Of a DNA stretch of 64,000 bases, positions 14,582 through 23,751 are shown piece by piece; position 1 is the stretch's first letter; the number at the start of each line of letters is the position of its first letter. The DNA is taken from positions 4,216,001 through 4,280,000 of the forward strand of contig NZ_CP049910.1 in NCBI RefSeq assembly GCF_011305995.1. Direction: 5' to 3'. Source of the DNA: Diaphorobacter sp. HDW4A. Lineage in GTDB: Bacteria; Pseudomonadota; Gammaproteobacteria; Burkholderiales; Burkholderiaceae_C. The position numbers and the translations under genes are program-made. Below the pieces are notes generated by a model. It saw nothing but the letters and a program-made list of their open reading frames with translations, had not been told where the DNA came from and searched no databases.

Positions 14582-15366
14582 GCGCGCTCAGTCCCAGCGG
14601 GAATCGACGCCATGGGCGGCAGTTGCCGCGCCTGACGATAGACGGACGAGGTCCAGAGCCTGAGCAGACTGCTCACATGCCACACCAAATGAGACAGCGA
14701 GCGTCCACTCGCGCGTTGTGCCGCATGGATCAATTGAACCGGGGCACGCACAATGCGCCAACCGGCCAGTCGGATACGCAAACTCAGATCAACATCCTCA
14801 CAGTACATGAAATAACGTTCGTCAAAACCTCGAACCTGCTTCCACACGGAGGCAGGTAAAACCAGGCAGGCACCATTGACCCAATCCAGCCGCTTCTCGG
14901 ACTGCCCTAAGGCACGACGTTGCCAAAGTGCAACAGGTGTAGGCAAAGCGCGCTCGCTGTCCTGCACGCGGCCCGCTTCATCCACCTGTGTCGGATAAGC
15001 ACAGCCGACCCCAGTCTGCGCAGCGGTTGCCACCAAGGCGGCGAACGGATCTGCGCTCAGACGGATATCCGGATTGAGCACACACACAAAGTCTTCCATG
15101 GCTCCCGACAACGCACGGTTGTGGTTTTCACCGAAGCCCAATGGGCTCTCATTGCGCCTCACCTGCAGCTCGAATGGCCAATCGCCATCGGGGCCGCCGG
15201 GCACAGACACCACCTCGAGCGGCTTATTCAGCGTCAACACCACCCGATGGATGGAACACGCGCTGAAACGTTTCAGATCGTTGAGCAGTTCTGACACGGC
15301 AGCACCATGACCATGGCTCACTATTGACACGACCAGACGCCTTGGAATTGTTATCTCGGAATCCAT
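14578..15366 (-). CDS. Family 2 glycosyltransferase (WbbL/rhamnosyltransferase-like)
   Basis: A 262-aa GT-A enzyme. An N-terminal nucleotide-sugar half starts at LVVSIVSHGHG, the donor/metal site is NPD at 98-100, the acceptor loop is NGACLVLPASVW, and the FDERYFMYCEDVDLSLR block (~180-196) is characteristic of WbbL-type rhamnosyl transferases. The C-terminus is a membrane-associating helical tail (SHLVWHVSSLLRLWTSSVYR). It likely adds an early sugar after the overlapping WecA-type enzyme. Divergent from the 1275-aa multidomain gene; an rfb operon in this window makes dTDP-rhamnose, a plausible donor. Confidence 0.88.
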   Translation of the reverse strand: MDSEITIPRRLVVSIVSHGHGAAVSELLNDLKRFSACSIHRVVLTLNKPLEVVSVPGGPDGDWPFELQVRRNESPLGFGENHNRALSGAMEDFVCVLNPDIRLSADPFAALVATAAQTGVGCAYPTQVDEAGRVQDSERALPTPVALWQRRALGQSEKRLDWVNGACLVLPASVWKQVRGFDERYFMYCEDVDLSLRIRLAGWRIVRAPVQLIHAAQRASGRSLSHLVWHVSSLLRLWTSSVYRQARQLPPMASIPAGTERA

Positions 15367-15451
15367 TGGGTGCGTATTGTCCTCGTTACAGACTCCATCC
15401 GTGTCATTAATTGATTCCCGCCGAGCCTTGCGGCTTAGTCATAATTCGGGG

Positions 15452-18400
15452 ATGACACAGAATATTGAGGATTTGCACGTCTATCTGCGCAAAATCCGTC
15501 CGGGCGAACGCACATCGCTTTCGGTTATCGCAAGTTTAGTTCATCAAAATGCCACGGTTCTCGACCTCGGCTGCGGCAGCGGGGCGCTCGGCCAGTATCT
15601 GAAAGAGACTTTGGGCTGCACCAGCGACGGCCTGACATGGAGTGAGGCCGAGGCCGCCCACGCCCGCCCGAACTACGGGCAGGTCGAAGTCGCAGATCTG
15701 GAAACCTGTGATTTACTTACTTTATTTACAAACAAACACTACGACTACATCGTCTGCGCAGACGTGCTCGAACACCTACGCCAGCCCGAGCGAATTCTGG
15801 CCGCCTGCCGCAAGCTGCTCAAGCCTGAGGGCAAGCTGCTGGTATCGGTACCGAATGCGGGCTATGCAGGCCTCGTCGCCGAGCTGCTGCAGGGTGAATT
15901 CCGCTACCGTGAAGAGGGACTGCTCGACCGCACCCACTTGCGCTTCTTCACCCGCCGCTCGCTCGCACGCTTTCTTGGCGAAAACGCCTGGCGCATTGAC
16001 GTACTGGACACGGTGCGTCGCGAACTGCCCGAGTCCGAATTCAAGACCCAGTTCGACGATCTGCCGCCCGCCGTCGCGCGCTACCTGCTCGCCACGCCGG
16101 ACGCCCTCGCCTACCAGTTCATCGGCGCCGCGCACCCCGTAGTAGAAGCGGTCACGGACAACCCGGATCAGGCCTCCGACCACGAACCCGCCCATGCGCT
16201 GTTCACCACCCAGCTCTATGTGGACCTTGGCAACGGCTACGCCGAAGACACCAAGATCAGCGCCACAGGTGCCATGGGCGAGGACCGTCAACGGGTGAAG
16301 TTCGAGATTCCGGTCGCCGATTCGCCATTGAGCCATCTGCGACTCGATCCCGCCGACCGCCCTGGCTTCCTGTACCTGTATTCCATCGTGCTGCGCGCCG
16401 CGAACGGTGATGCGCTCTGGAGCTGGTCGCCTGATCAGGCCGACAACATCCGCCTGGCCAAGACGCCGCAGCACCAGATTCTCTGGCAGCCCCCAGCCCC
16501 GCGCGTGTCCTCTGCCACCGTGATGCTGCTCACTGGCGATGATCCTTGGCTCGAACTGCCGCTGGTTGCGGCCCGCCTTGCGGACGCACTGCAGCAGACC
16601 CTCACGCTCGAACTTGACGTGGGGTGGCCCATGTCGGCCGACTATCTGGCGATGGCCCATCAGGTGCAGCCGCTGCATTCGCATATCGACCAGTTGAGCA
16701 CCCATGTCGGGGACCTGAACGGACAGATCGTTGATCTGAACGGCCAGATCAACACCCTCAACGGCGAAACCTCCAGCCTGTCGCACTCACTAGCGGCCAG
16801 CGAAAACCAGCGCCGCAGTTTCCAGGACGAATCCGCGCAATTCCAGCGCAATGCCACGCGGCTCGAACACGAGCTGGTGAAGGTGCAGGGCGAGTTCAAG
16901 GATCTCGCAGCCCATCTAAAAGGCATCGAGAACTCGACGGTCTTCAAGGCGACTCGTCCGCTGGTCAATGCCAAGATCGCACTGGATCGCCTGCGCGGCA
17001 GAGCGCCCAAGCATGAGAAGTTGAAAGCCCGTCAATTCGTGCAGACGACGCCCGCCACTCCCATCGCACCCACAACTTATCCGGTGGACGTGATCGTGCC
17101 GGTCTACCGAGGTCTCGCCGACACGCAACTGTGCGTGGAATCAGTGCTCGCCGCGCCGGTGCAGGTGCCCTACCGCCTCATCGTCATCAACGACTGCAGC
17201 CCCGAGCCCGAAGTCACCAATTGGCTGCGCGAGCGCGCCGCTGGCGAGCCACGCATCATGCTGCTCGAGAACGAGGAAAACCTCGGCTTCGTCGGCACGG
17301 TCAATCGCGGCATGGCACTGTCGGATGCCAACGACGTGCTGCTGCTCAACAGCGACACCGAGGTTGCCAACAACTGGCTTGATCGCATCCGCGCCGCTGC
17401 CTATGGCGACAAGAAAATCGCCTCGGTCACGCCGTTCTCGACCAACGCGACGATCTGCAGCTACCCGCGCTTTTGCGAAGACAACCCGCTGCCGCCCGGC
17501 TACAGCACCGCACGCATGGACGCTCTGTGCGCCAAGACCAACCCCGGAGCCGTCGTCGACGTGCCGACCGGTGTAGGTTTCTGCATGTACATCCGCCGCG
17601 ACAGCCTGAAGGACGTCGGCCTCTTCGACGTCAAGAACTTCGGCAAGGGCTACGGCGAGGAAAACGACTTCTGCCAACGCGCGGAAGGTGCTGGCTGGCG
17701 CAATTTGCATCTGCTCGACACCTTCGTGCTGCACACCGGCGGCGTGAGCTTCGGCGACAGCAAGAGCCCGCGCGAGCGAGCGGCCATGGAAAAGCTCGCG
17801 CGTCTGCACCCCAGCTACGCAAGCGACGTACACAAGTTCGTGCAGGCCGATCCGGCACGCCCATACCGTTTGGCGCTCGACGTGGCCCGCATCCGCGACG
17901 CCAACCAGCCCGTGATCCTCGCGGTGCTGCACGACCGCGCGGGTGGCACCGTGCGCCATGTGCGCGAGCTGGCCGAACACCTCACTGGCAAGGCCGTGTT
18001 CCTCACGCTCACGCCCTCGGCCAACAAGAGCCTGACTCTGCGCATGGCCTCCGAGGCCGAGGGATTTGATCTCGTGTTCAAGATCGACGAGCAGTTCGAC
18101 GATCTGCTCAACGTGCTGAGCCAGTTGTATGTGTCGCATGTGCACTTCCACCACTTGCTTGGCCACGACAAGCATGTGCGCGATATTCCTGCGCTGCTGA
18201 ACGTCACCTACGACTTCACCGCACACGATTTCTACAGCTACTGCACCTACATCACCATCACCGGCGAGGAAAACCGCTACCAGGGCGAAATCTCGCCCGG
18301 ACAGTGCAAGTGCTGCACGCCGGACATGCCCGCGCCCACGGAGGGTAACGTCGCCCGCTGGCGTGGTGCCAACGCGCGTTTCCTGAGCGCCGCGCGCACG

Positions 18401-19279
18401 GTGATCACACCGAGCCACGACACGGCCAAGCGCATCATCGGCTTTGCGCCCGCCGCCAATGTGCATGCGATCCAGCACACGGACATTGACGCGAGCGTGC
18501 CCCTGCCGACTCCCGCGCCGCAGCCGATCACCGACGGCCGCGCGCTGCGCATTGTCGTGCTCGGCGCACTCAGCGCCATCAAGGGTGCCGATGTGCTGGA
18601 GGCTGCTGCGGTCGAAGCGGCACGCCAAGGCACGCCCGTGGAGTTCCACCTGCTCGGCTACGGCTACCGCCATCTGCTGAGCCAGCCCAAGGCCGCGCTC
18701 AGCGTTCACGGCGCGTACAAGGAAGAAGAGCTGCCGCAGTTGCTCGCGTGGCTCAAGCCCGACCTGATCTGGTTCCCCGCGCAGTGGCCCGAGACCTACA
18801 GCTACACGCTGAGCGCCGCGCTGCAGGCCGGCCTGCCCGTGGTGGTTCCGGACATCGGCGCCTTCGCCGAGCGCGTAGTTGACCGTCCATGGACCTGGAT
18901 TCACGAATGGGATCGTGACGCCAAGGAATGGGTTGATTTCTTCGAGCAGATCCGCAAGGACAACTTCGCACCGGCCATTGCACCCTCTCTCGAGTCGGCC
19001 CAACCCAATGCGCCGAAAACGCCGGAAGCAGACGGCTGGACCTACCAGAGCGACTACTTCACCCACATGTCCGCGCCTTCAGAGCCCGCGGCCGACGCAG
19101 CACCGCTCGAAGGCGACTACATGGCGCAGTTCGTCCCCGAGCGCGCCTACAGCGGCGCGACCAAGGCGGGCATTCTGGGCATGCTGGTCTACCTGCGCTC
19201 GCTGCCCGTGCTGCGCGGCGTGGCACGCAAGATTCCGCCGCAGTTCCAGCGGCAAGTGAAAACCTGGTTGAACGGCTGA
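15452..19279 (+). CDS. Multidomain methyltransferase - coiled coil - GT2 - GT4 protein
   Basis: A 1275-aa cytoplasmic or membrane-peripheral enzyme. Domains: a class I SAM methyltransferase (LDLGCGSG at 37-44, DVLEHLRQPE, LKPEGKLLVSVPN); a beta-rich segment (~225-360); a coiled coil (~410-517) with repeated LNGQI units; a GT2 domain from ~545 (VDVIVPVYRG, SDTEV near 630, GEENDFCQR near 735); and a GT-B-like part at ~820-1173 with a CKCC motif and a donor half (IVVLGALSAIKGADVLE). It probably extends and methylates or caps a polysaccharide. A TTG at 15377 would add 25 residues; the ATG is preferred. No frameshift is seen across 3.8 kb. Confidence 0.87.
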   Translation: MTQNIEDLHVYLRKIRPGERTSLSVIASLVHQNATVLDLGCGSGALGQYLKETLGCTSDGLTWSEAEAAHARPNYGQVEVADLETCDLLTLFTNKHYDYIVCADVLEHLRQPERILAACRKLLKPEGKLLVSVPNAGYAGLVAELLQGEFRYREEGLLDRTHLRFFTRRSLARFLGENAWRIDVLDTVRRELPESEFKTQFDDLPPAVARYLLATPDALAYQFIGAAHPVVEAVTDNPDQASDHEPAHALFTTQLYVDLGNGYAEDTKISATGAMGEDRQRVKFEIPVADSPLSHLRLDPADRPGFLYLYSIVLRAANGDALWSWSPDQADNIRLAKTPQHQILWQPPAPRVSSATVMLLTGDDPWLELPLVAARLADALQQTLTLELDVGWPMSADYLAMAHQVQPLHSHIDQLSTHVGDLNGQIVDLNGQINTLNGETSSLSHSLAASENQRRSFQDESAQFQRNATRLEHELVKVQGEFKDLAAHLKGIENSTVFKATRPLVNAKIALDRLRGRAPKHEKLKARQFVQTTPATPIAPTTYPVDVIVPVYRGLADTQLCVESVLAAPVQVPYRLIVINDCSPEPEVTNWLRERAAGEPRIMLLENEENLGFVGTVNRGMALSDANDVLLLNSDTEVANNWLDRIRAAAYGDKKIASVTPFSTNATICSYPRFCEDNPLPPGYSTARMDALCAKTNPGAVVDVPTGVGFCMYIRRDSLKDVGLFDVKNFGKGYGEENDFCQRAEGAGWRNLHLLDTFVLHTGGVSFGDSKSPRERAAMEKLARLHPSYASDVHKFVQADPARPYRLALDVARIRDANQPVILAVLHDRAGGTVRHVRELAEHLTGKAVFLTLTPSANKSLTLRMASEAEGFDLVFKIDEQFDDLLNVLSQLYVSHVHFHHLLGHDKHVRDIPALLNVTYDFTAHDFYSYCTYITITGEENRYQGEISPGQCKCCTPDMPAPTEGNVARWRGANARFLSAARTVITPSHDTAKRIIGFAPAANVHAIQHTDIDASVPLPTPAPQPITDGRALRIVVLGALSAIKGADVLEAAAVEAARQGTPVEFHLLGYGYRHLLSQPKAALSVHGAYKEEELPQLLAWLKPDLIWFPAQWPETYSYTLSAALQAGLPVVVPDIGAFAERVVDRPWTWIHEWDRDAKEWVDFFEQIRKDNFAPAIAPSLESAQPNAPKTPEADGWTYQSDYFTHMSAPSEPAADAAPLEGDYMAQFVPERAYSGATKAGILGMLVYLRSLPVLRGVARKIPPQFQRQVKTWLNG

Positions 19280-19299
19280 TCGGACTTCGGTCCCTCCAC

Positions 19300-19331
19300 A
19301 AAATGTGGCTCCCGATGAGGAGCCCATTTTT
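19300..19331. terminator. Bidirectional intrinsic terminator between convergent genes
   Basis: GGCTCC (19307-19312) pairs with GGAGCC (19319-19324), extended by AAAATG / CATTTT with a one-base bulge. It has A-rich and T-rich flanks on both sides and serves the plus-strand multidomain gene and the minus-strand membrane-protein gene. Confidence 0.8.
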
Positions 19332-19353
19332 CTTTCGGTGTTGCGCGACGAGT

Positions 19354-21924
19354 TTATGGAATCACCCGAAACAGCGTCCAGTTCACCCCATCGGTCTTTT
19401 CCATCTGCAAACGCGCATTGCCCTTGAGCAGCGCGGCGTCTTGCATGTTGGCGAGCACAAAGCCCGCCTTCACCTTGGCGAAATCGAAGCGCTCAGGCTC
19501 CACGCTGAGCGTCACCGCATCCATGCGCGGGCTGCTGATGCGGAAGTCCGCACCGGACAACTCAGGCGCCAGTTTGATCTGCATGAACTGGTAGCGGTTG
19601 TAGACCTGCTCCTGCTTGCCCTCGAGATCCAGATCTCGCCAGAACTTCAGCGGCGGATCGTAGAAAAAGCTGTTGACCACGCCCACGCCCGCCACCGGCA
19701 AGGCGCTCACCCAGAGGTCCTCGTTCACGACGGCAACACGTGCCGGCACGCCCGCCTCGGGCTTCAGTGCGTCGTGCAACTCCGGCACGAGACGCACATG
19801 CTGCGGTGCCTGCTGCAGCGGATTGAACGGCAAACTTACCGCAAGTGTCCATGCCGCGCTGATCGCCACCGCGTTCCATACGCGCCCCCGCACCACCAGA
19901 TAGGCCAGCCACGCCGCGCCTACCAGAATCAATGCGAACACCGCAGGGTTCAGCCAGTCTTGCATGGGCACGGGCATCGACGTGAGATGGTGCCCGTTGA
20001 TCCACGCAAAACCCGCAGCGGTCAACGCCGCGCAGGCCTGCAGGGATGACGCTCTGGCGCGCGAGCGTTCGGCCCATGCACGCAGCGCCGTGGCTTCCTG
20101 TATGAAATATCCCAGCAGAAAGACCTGAGCGAGGACCAGCACCACATCGAGACGGAATGCAGGCACCTTGCCCCACAGCGTCACACGCACGAGCCACGCA
20201 GGAATGCCTACAAACATGTAGACCAGCACGAACGCAATGAACGCCCACAGCACAAGCACCAGTGCATCCACGGAACGCTGGATGGCGAGTCGCAGCAGCG
20301 TGGCGACCGCCAGTGGAATCAGCAGATAGAGGCTACCCGCGGCGTCGCTCGGAATCGACCACTGCGAGCTGGCATACAGCGTCACCAGATTGGCCAGCCC
20401 CTTGGACAGATGCCATGGCTCGACATAGCCACCGAGCTCCGCCGACCGCTGCCCCGGATACACCGTCTGCCCAAGCGACCGGATGGCATCGTGCGCATCA
20501 CTCCACCACGCACCCAGCAGCGCACCACCCACCAGCACAGCCAGTACCACACCCATGGCCTGCGCCATGCCGACGTTCAAGCGCGAGCGCATCTGCCACA
20601 GCTGCGAGAGCGTGACCAATCCCATCAGGTAGGCCAGCGGAATCTGCCAGCCCGGATACAGCACGAGCACAAAACCCGCAGCAGCCCAGCCCAGCACCAG
20701 ACCCCACGAGCTCACTACGAGCTTGCTGTCAGCAAGCAACATCCGCGTCGCAGCCAGTGCCGCGAGCAGCGGAAAAAAGCTCACGTAAGCGGGCCATCCC
20801 GACCAGCCAACCGAATACGCTGAACCGGGCACCAGCACCGCCAACACCGCTGCCTTGCGCCAGTCCATCGCGAACCAGCAGCGCAGCACGGCCCACAGCG
20901 CAAGAAAGCAGGCAAAGAACGGAAACCACCAATACCATGCGAGCGCACGCTTGAGATCAAGCGAGAAGAAGCCCCAGCTCGCGGGCTTGGCGATCGCCTC
21001 GAGCCCCAGCGTGGGCGCGCCGCTCATCCCCACCACATTCATGTTCTGGCCGTACACGCCATGCAGCGGATTAACCGAGGCGAGCGCCATTGGCTCGGCG
21101 CTCTGGCTCATTGCCAGCGGTGTGACGATCAGCCATTCATCGCGCCGCACCTCCTGCGCCTTGCCGATGAAATTCGCACCGTCGTGCTGCAAGATTTTGG
21201 CCCGATCCAGCAACAGGGGAAGCGACGAGCCACTCCAGCCGGCCACCACCAACAAAGCAAAGGACGCCAGCACCGCCGCGATAAATCCGCGCGCGCCTGC
21301 AATGCCATCGCGTCGCGCAAAAGCGATCAGCAGATACGCCGCAGGCAGCAAAGCAGCCAATGCCAAAGCAAGTTTCGCCTTGGTGGACGGCTTGCGCGCG
21401 CCTTCGGGAATCTGCACTTGCCGCGCCTGCTCGCTGAGCTCCAGATCGAAGCGCCCACCATCACCATTGGTCACGCGCACGCGCAGCGGGAATGAACCTG
21501 CCGAGGCATCCTGCGGCAGGCGCACCGGCAAATGAAAGCCGCTGTTCAGCCACAGCGCCTGTTTGGTGGACTCGACCACATCGGGCCGGTTGGTCAGAAA
21601 GCCAAGACGGCCGCGATAGACGGATTGCTCGCCGAGCCAGACCTCCACCAGCGTGACATAAGCACTCGGGTTGTACGCTGCGGCCCAGCCCTGCAAGGTC
21701 AGCACGCCGTCGCGCACCTCGGCCTTGTCGACAAAACCCTTGCCTGCGGCCTGAGCCGCATTCGCAACGGGCACGTCCAACTCTGCACGCGTGTCGCGCG
21801 CGTGAATTGGCGTGGAAAACAATGAAATGACAAGCCACAGAAGCAGCGCGAATACCGTCATCAAGATGTGACGGCGCGGCTGTGTGGCCTCTGTGGCTAT
21901 GAGCAGATGACTCCTCGGCGGCAT
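19354..21924 (-). CDS. Large polytopic membrane protein of the polysaccharide locus (GT-C-like)
   Basis: An 856-aa protein with an N-terminal signal-like helix (TVFALLLWLVISLFSTPIHA), a ~140-residue periplasmic beta domain, then about 13 membrane helices and a soluble C-terminal ~160-residue beta domain. The layout resembles GT-C or YfhO-like membrane glycosyltransferases; the RRDEWLIVTPLAMSQ segment after the first core helices carries the acidic residues expected of a GT-C loop. It might transfer lipid-linked sugars in the periplasm. A TTG at 21978 or ATG at 21861 could also be starts. Last gene of the wzm-wzt transcription unit. Confidence 0.78.
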   Translation of the reverse strand: MPPRSHLLIATEATQPRRHILMTVFALLLWLVISLFSTPIHARDTRAELDVPVANAAQAAGKGFVDKAEVRDGVLTLQGWAAAYNPSAYVTLVEVWLGEQSVYRGRLGFLTNRPDVVESTKQALWLNSGFHLPVRLPQDASAGSFPLRVRVTNGDGGRFDLELSEQARQVQIPEGARKPSTKAKLALALAALLPAAYLLIAFARRDGIAGARGFIAAVLASFALLVVAGWSGSSLPLLLDRAKILQHDGANFIGKAQEVRRDEWLIVTPLAMSQSAEPMALASVNPLHGVYGQNMNVVGMSGAPTLGLEAIAKPASWGFFSLDLKRALAWYWWFPFFACFLALWAVLRCWFAMDWRKAAVLAVLVPGSAYSVGWSGWPAYVSFFPLLAALAATRMLLADSKLVVSSWGLVLGWAAAGFVLVLYPGWQIPLAYLMGLVTLSQLWQMRSRLNVGMAQAMGVVLAVLVGGALLGAWWSDAHDAIRSLGQTVYPGQRSAELGGYVEPWHLSKGLANLVTLYASSQWSIPSDAAGSLYLLIPLAVATLLRLAIQRSVDALVLVLWAFIAFVLVYMFVGIPAWLVRVTLWGKVPAFRLDVVLVLAQVFLLGYFIQEATALRAWAERSRARASSLQACAALTAAGFAWINGHHLTSMPVPMQDWLNPAVFALILVGAAWLAYLVVRGRVWNAVAISAAWTLAVSLPFNPLQQAPQHVRLVPELHDALKPEAGVPARVAVVNEDLWVSALPVAGVGVVNSFFYDPPLKFWRDLDLEGKQEQVYNRYQFMQIKLAPELSGADFRISSPRMDAVTLSVEPERFDFAKVKAGFVLANMQDAALLKGNARLQMEKTDGVNWTLFRVIP

Positions 21925-22019
21925 GGTGTGCGCGGCTTGCGCACGATGCGCCAACCCTGTTCCTCCTGTGCCGCGCAAGGTAACACAGATTACCTTGGGA
22001 TTGAATCGCCCAAAACGGC

Positions 22020-22619
22020 TTACCTGTAGCCCGGCATCACGCGATAGCGCAGCTGCTGCATGAGTCTGCGGCGAAGCATCTGCATGCTGCTGAGCTGCGG
22101 CTGGCGGAACACGCCAACCGTATCACCCCAGGCCGCGCTGTCCTCGCTTGCGTGCGGCTCCCAGTCGGTGCTCACCTGCAGCAGTTCCAGCGATGCGTAT
22201 TTGGCAAGCGCGCGGTAGGCATCTGGGTAGAAACGCCAGCAGTCCTGCGGATAGCGATGTTCCGGTCCGCGCGAAGGCGCGAGAAGAAAGATATGGCCGC
22301 CCGGCTTGAGCACGCGCACCATCTCCAGCCACGAGCACCAGAAGTATTCCACATGCTCGAAGGCCTGGCCGGAGACGATCACGTCGACCGAGAAGCTGTC
22401 GAACGGCAGACGATAAGGCGACTCCAGCACCACATCCACATTCGGCCCGGCACCCAGATCCACGCCGGTGTATTGCCAGCTCGGATGCAGAAAGAACTGC
22501 TTGTAGCTGCCGTTGACGTCGTAGCTGCCGATGTCGATGATCTTGAGCGGCTTGCTCGTGCTGCCCGACAGGTATTTGTGGACCAGCCCCTGTACATGGG
22601 CCAGCGAACTTGTATGCAT
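22020..22619 (-). CDS. Class I SAM-dependent methyltransferase
   Basis: A 199-aa methyltransferase of the Methyltransf_11 type. SAM motif I is at ~24-32 (IIDIGSYDVNG), the acidic motif II is near DLGAGPNVDVV, and the post-motif segment reads MVRVLKPGGHIFLLAPS. It would methylate a sugar or other small acceptor; the setting beside wzm-wzt suggests an O-polysaccharide. It lies 95 bases upstream of the membrane-protein gene on the same strand. Confidence 0.85.
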   Translation of the reverse strand: MHTSSLAHVQGLVHKYLSGSTSKPLKIIDIGSYDVNGSYKQFFLHPSWQYTGVDLGAGPNVDVVLESPYRLPFDSFSVDVIVSGQAFEHVEYFWCSWLEMVRVLKPGGHIFLLAPSRGPEHRYPQDCWRFYPDAYRALAKYASLELLQVSTDWEPHASEDSAAWGDTVGVFRQPQLSSMQMLRRRLMQQLRYRVMPGYR

Positions 22620-22812
22620 GCTTCCGGATCCTTGCTAAATCAGTTATTCATGGCGCTTCATGTCTCCCACGGCACGTAGACCTAGCGTGGCCCAGGCGAG
22701 GGCAGCCGCGCAAGGGCCGCCCTGCCGCGCTGGCTGCGTCCCTCTGCCCGCTTTGCAACGCAATGCGAGAGCGGGGGGAGGGCGCGAAGCGACTCAGGGG
22801 GGTGTTCTCCCT
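22620..22812. other. GC-rich intergenic stretch, possible dispersed repeat
   Basis: A 193-bp gap between the two methyltransferase genes. It is very GC-rich with a purine run near 22770-22800 and contains the pair GGCGCGAAGCG / CGCTTTGC-like short dyads. This sequence style (CGAAGCGACTCAGGGG) is familiar from dispersed intergenic repeats of Comamonadaceae, but no second copy was found in the window. No gene is seen. Confidence 0.3.
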
Positions 22813-23706
22813 TCACGGCTTTTCGACGACGATGGCGTCCTGGTGGTGCCAGAACTGACGCTCGGCCACCTTGAGCAATCGCGCCTCGGGCAGCGTCTCC
22901 GCAATGCGGGCGCGCACAAAGGCTTCGGACGTGAAGGTCGTTCCGTACTCCTGACCATCGATCGCGTTGGATTCACTGGAAGCGACGAAGAAGTAGCCGT
23001 TCTCGTCCAGCGTGACGTTCTGCTTGAACACGGCTTCCGCGCCGTGCGTGGTGAACACCAGCACGCCACCCGGCGCCACCATGTCGAAAATGCGGCGCAG
23101 CCAGCGCGACCATGTCGATGCGGGCAAGTGCGTAAACAGCGACAGAACGAACACCAGATCGTGCTGCTTGTTCCATTGCACCTGCTCGGGCACGGAAGGC
23201 GACACGAAGCCTTCCACACCGAAGATCCTGCGTGAGAACTCCACGGAGTCCACCACCACGTCATTGGCCACCACGCGCTGGGCGCCCAGCGCCTTCACGA
23301 GGTGGCGCGTGAAACGGCCGTGGCCGCTGGCGAACTCCAGCACGCTCTGGGTACGCAGCAGCGGGTGCCCCACCTCTTCCAGCAGCAGCACCAGTTCAGA
23401 CATGGTGCGCCAGCCATCGGCCAGATAGTCGCGGATGGGGTTCAGGCTGGAGGGGTGAGCGGCGAAGAACTTGAAGATGTCATCCGCCTCAGAGATCTGG
23501 CAGGGGCAACCCATCCACTGACCGTACGACAGCAGCGGAAAGTGTTCCTCGATCAGGTTGTGTGCAGCCAAGCGGGTAGCGGCAACGTCGCGCGCCGCCA
23601 CCAGCGTCTGACCTGCGGCCTCCATCTCGCCACGGCCCATCAGGGCTCTAGCCTCAGCGATGGGATCGGGCGCGGTCGTTGAAGCGTTTTCAGAGGACAT
23701 CATCAA
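22813..23706 (-). CDS. SAM-dependent methyltransferase of the O-polysaccharide locus
   Basis: A 297-aa protein. The N-terminal ~90 residues form a helical cap with a CPCQI motif; the SAM-binding fold starts at SVLEFASGHGRFTRHL (~121-136) and continues with RVVANDVVVDSVEF and a post-motif segment FDMVAPGGVLVFTTHG. It is the first gene after wzt and probably methylates a sugar of the exported glycan, or its non-reducing end as a length-control cap. Two Met codons at the start make the exact N-terminus uncertain by 1-2 residues. Confidence 0.83.
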   Translation of the reverse strand: MMMSSENASTTAPDPIAEARALMGRGEMEAAGQTLVAARDVAATRLAAHNLIEEHFPLLSYGQWMGCPCQISEADDIFKFFAAHPSSLNPIRDYLADGWRTMSELVLLLEEVGHPLLRTQSVLEFASGHGRFTRHLVKALGAQRVVANDVVVDSVEFSRRIFGVEGFVSPSVPEQVQWNKQHDLVFVLSLFTHLPASTWSRWLRRIFDMVAPGGVLVFTTHGAEAVFKQNVTLDENGYFFVASSESNAIDGQEYGTTFTSEAFVRARIAETLPEARLLKVAERQFWHHQDAIVVEKP

Positions 23707-23751
23707 TATCTGGAAAATTCATGTGCAGGCCAAGGCGGCCAAGGCGGGGCA

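Noticed and set aside
13388..14635. A 415-aa plus-strand frame over the WecA-type gene
   Set aside because: Gln/His/Arg-rich antisense shadow of a membrane-protein gene; no ribosome site or family.
17141..19066. A 641-aa minus-strand frame inside the multidomain gene
   Set aside because: Opposite to a gene with clear methyltransferase and glycosyltransferase motifs; shadow of GC-rich codons.
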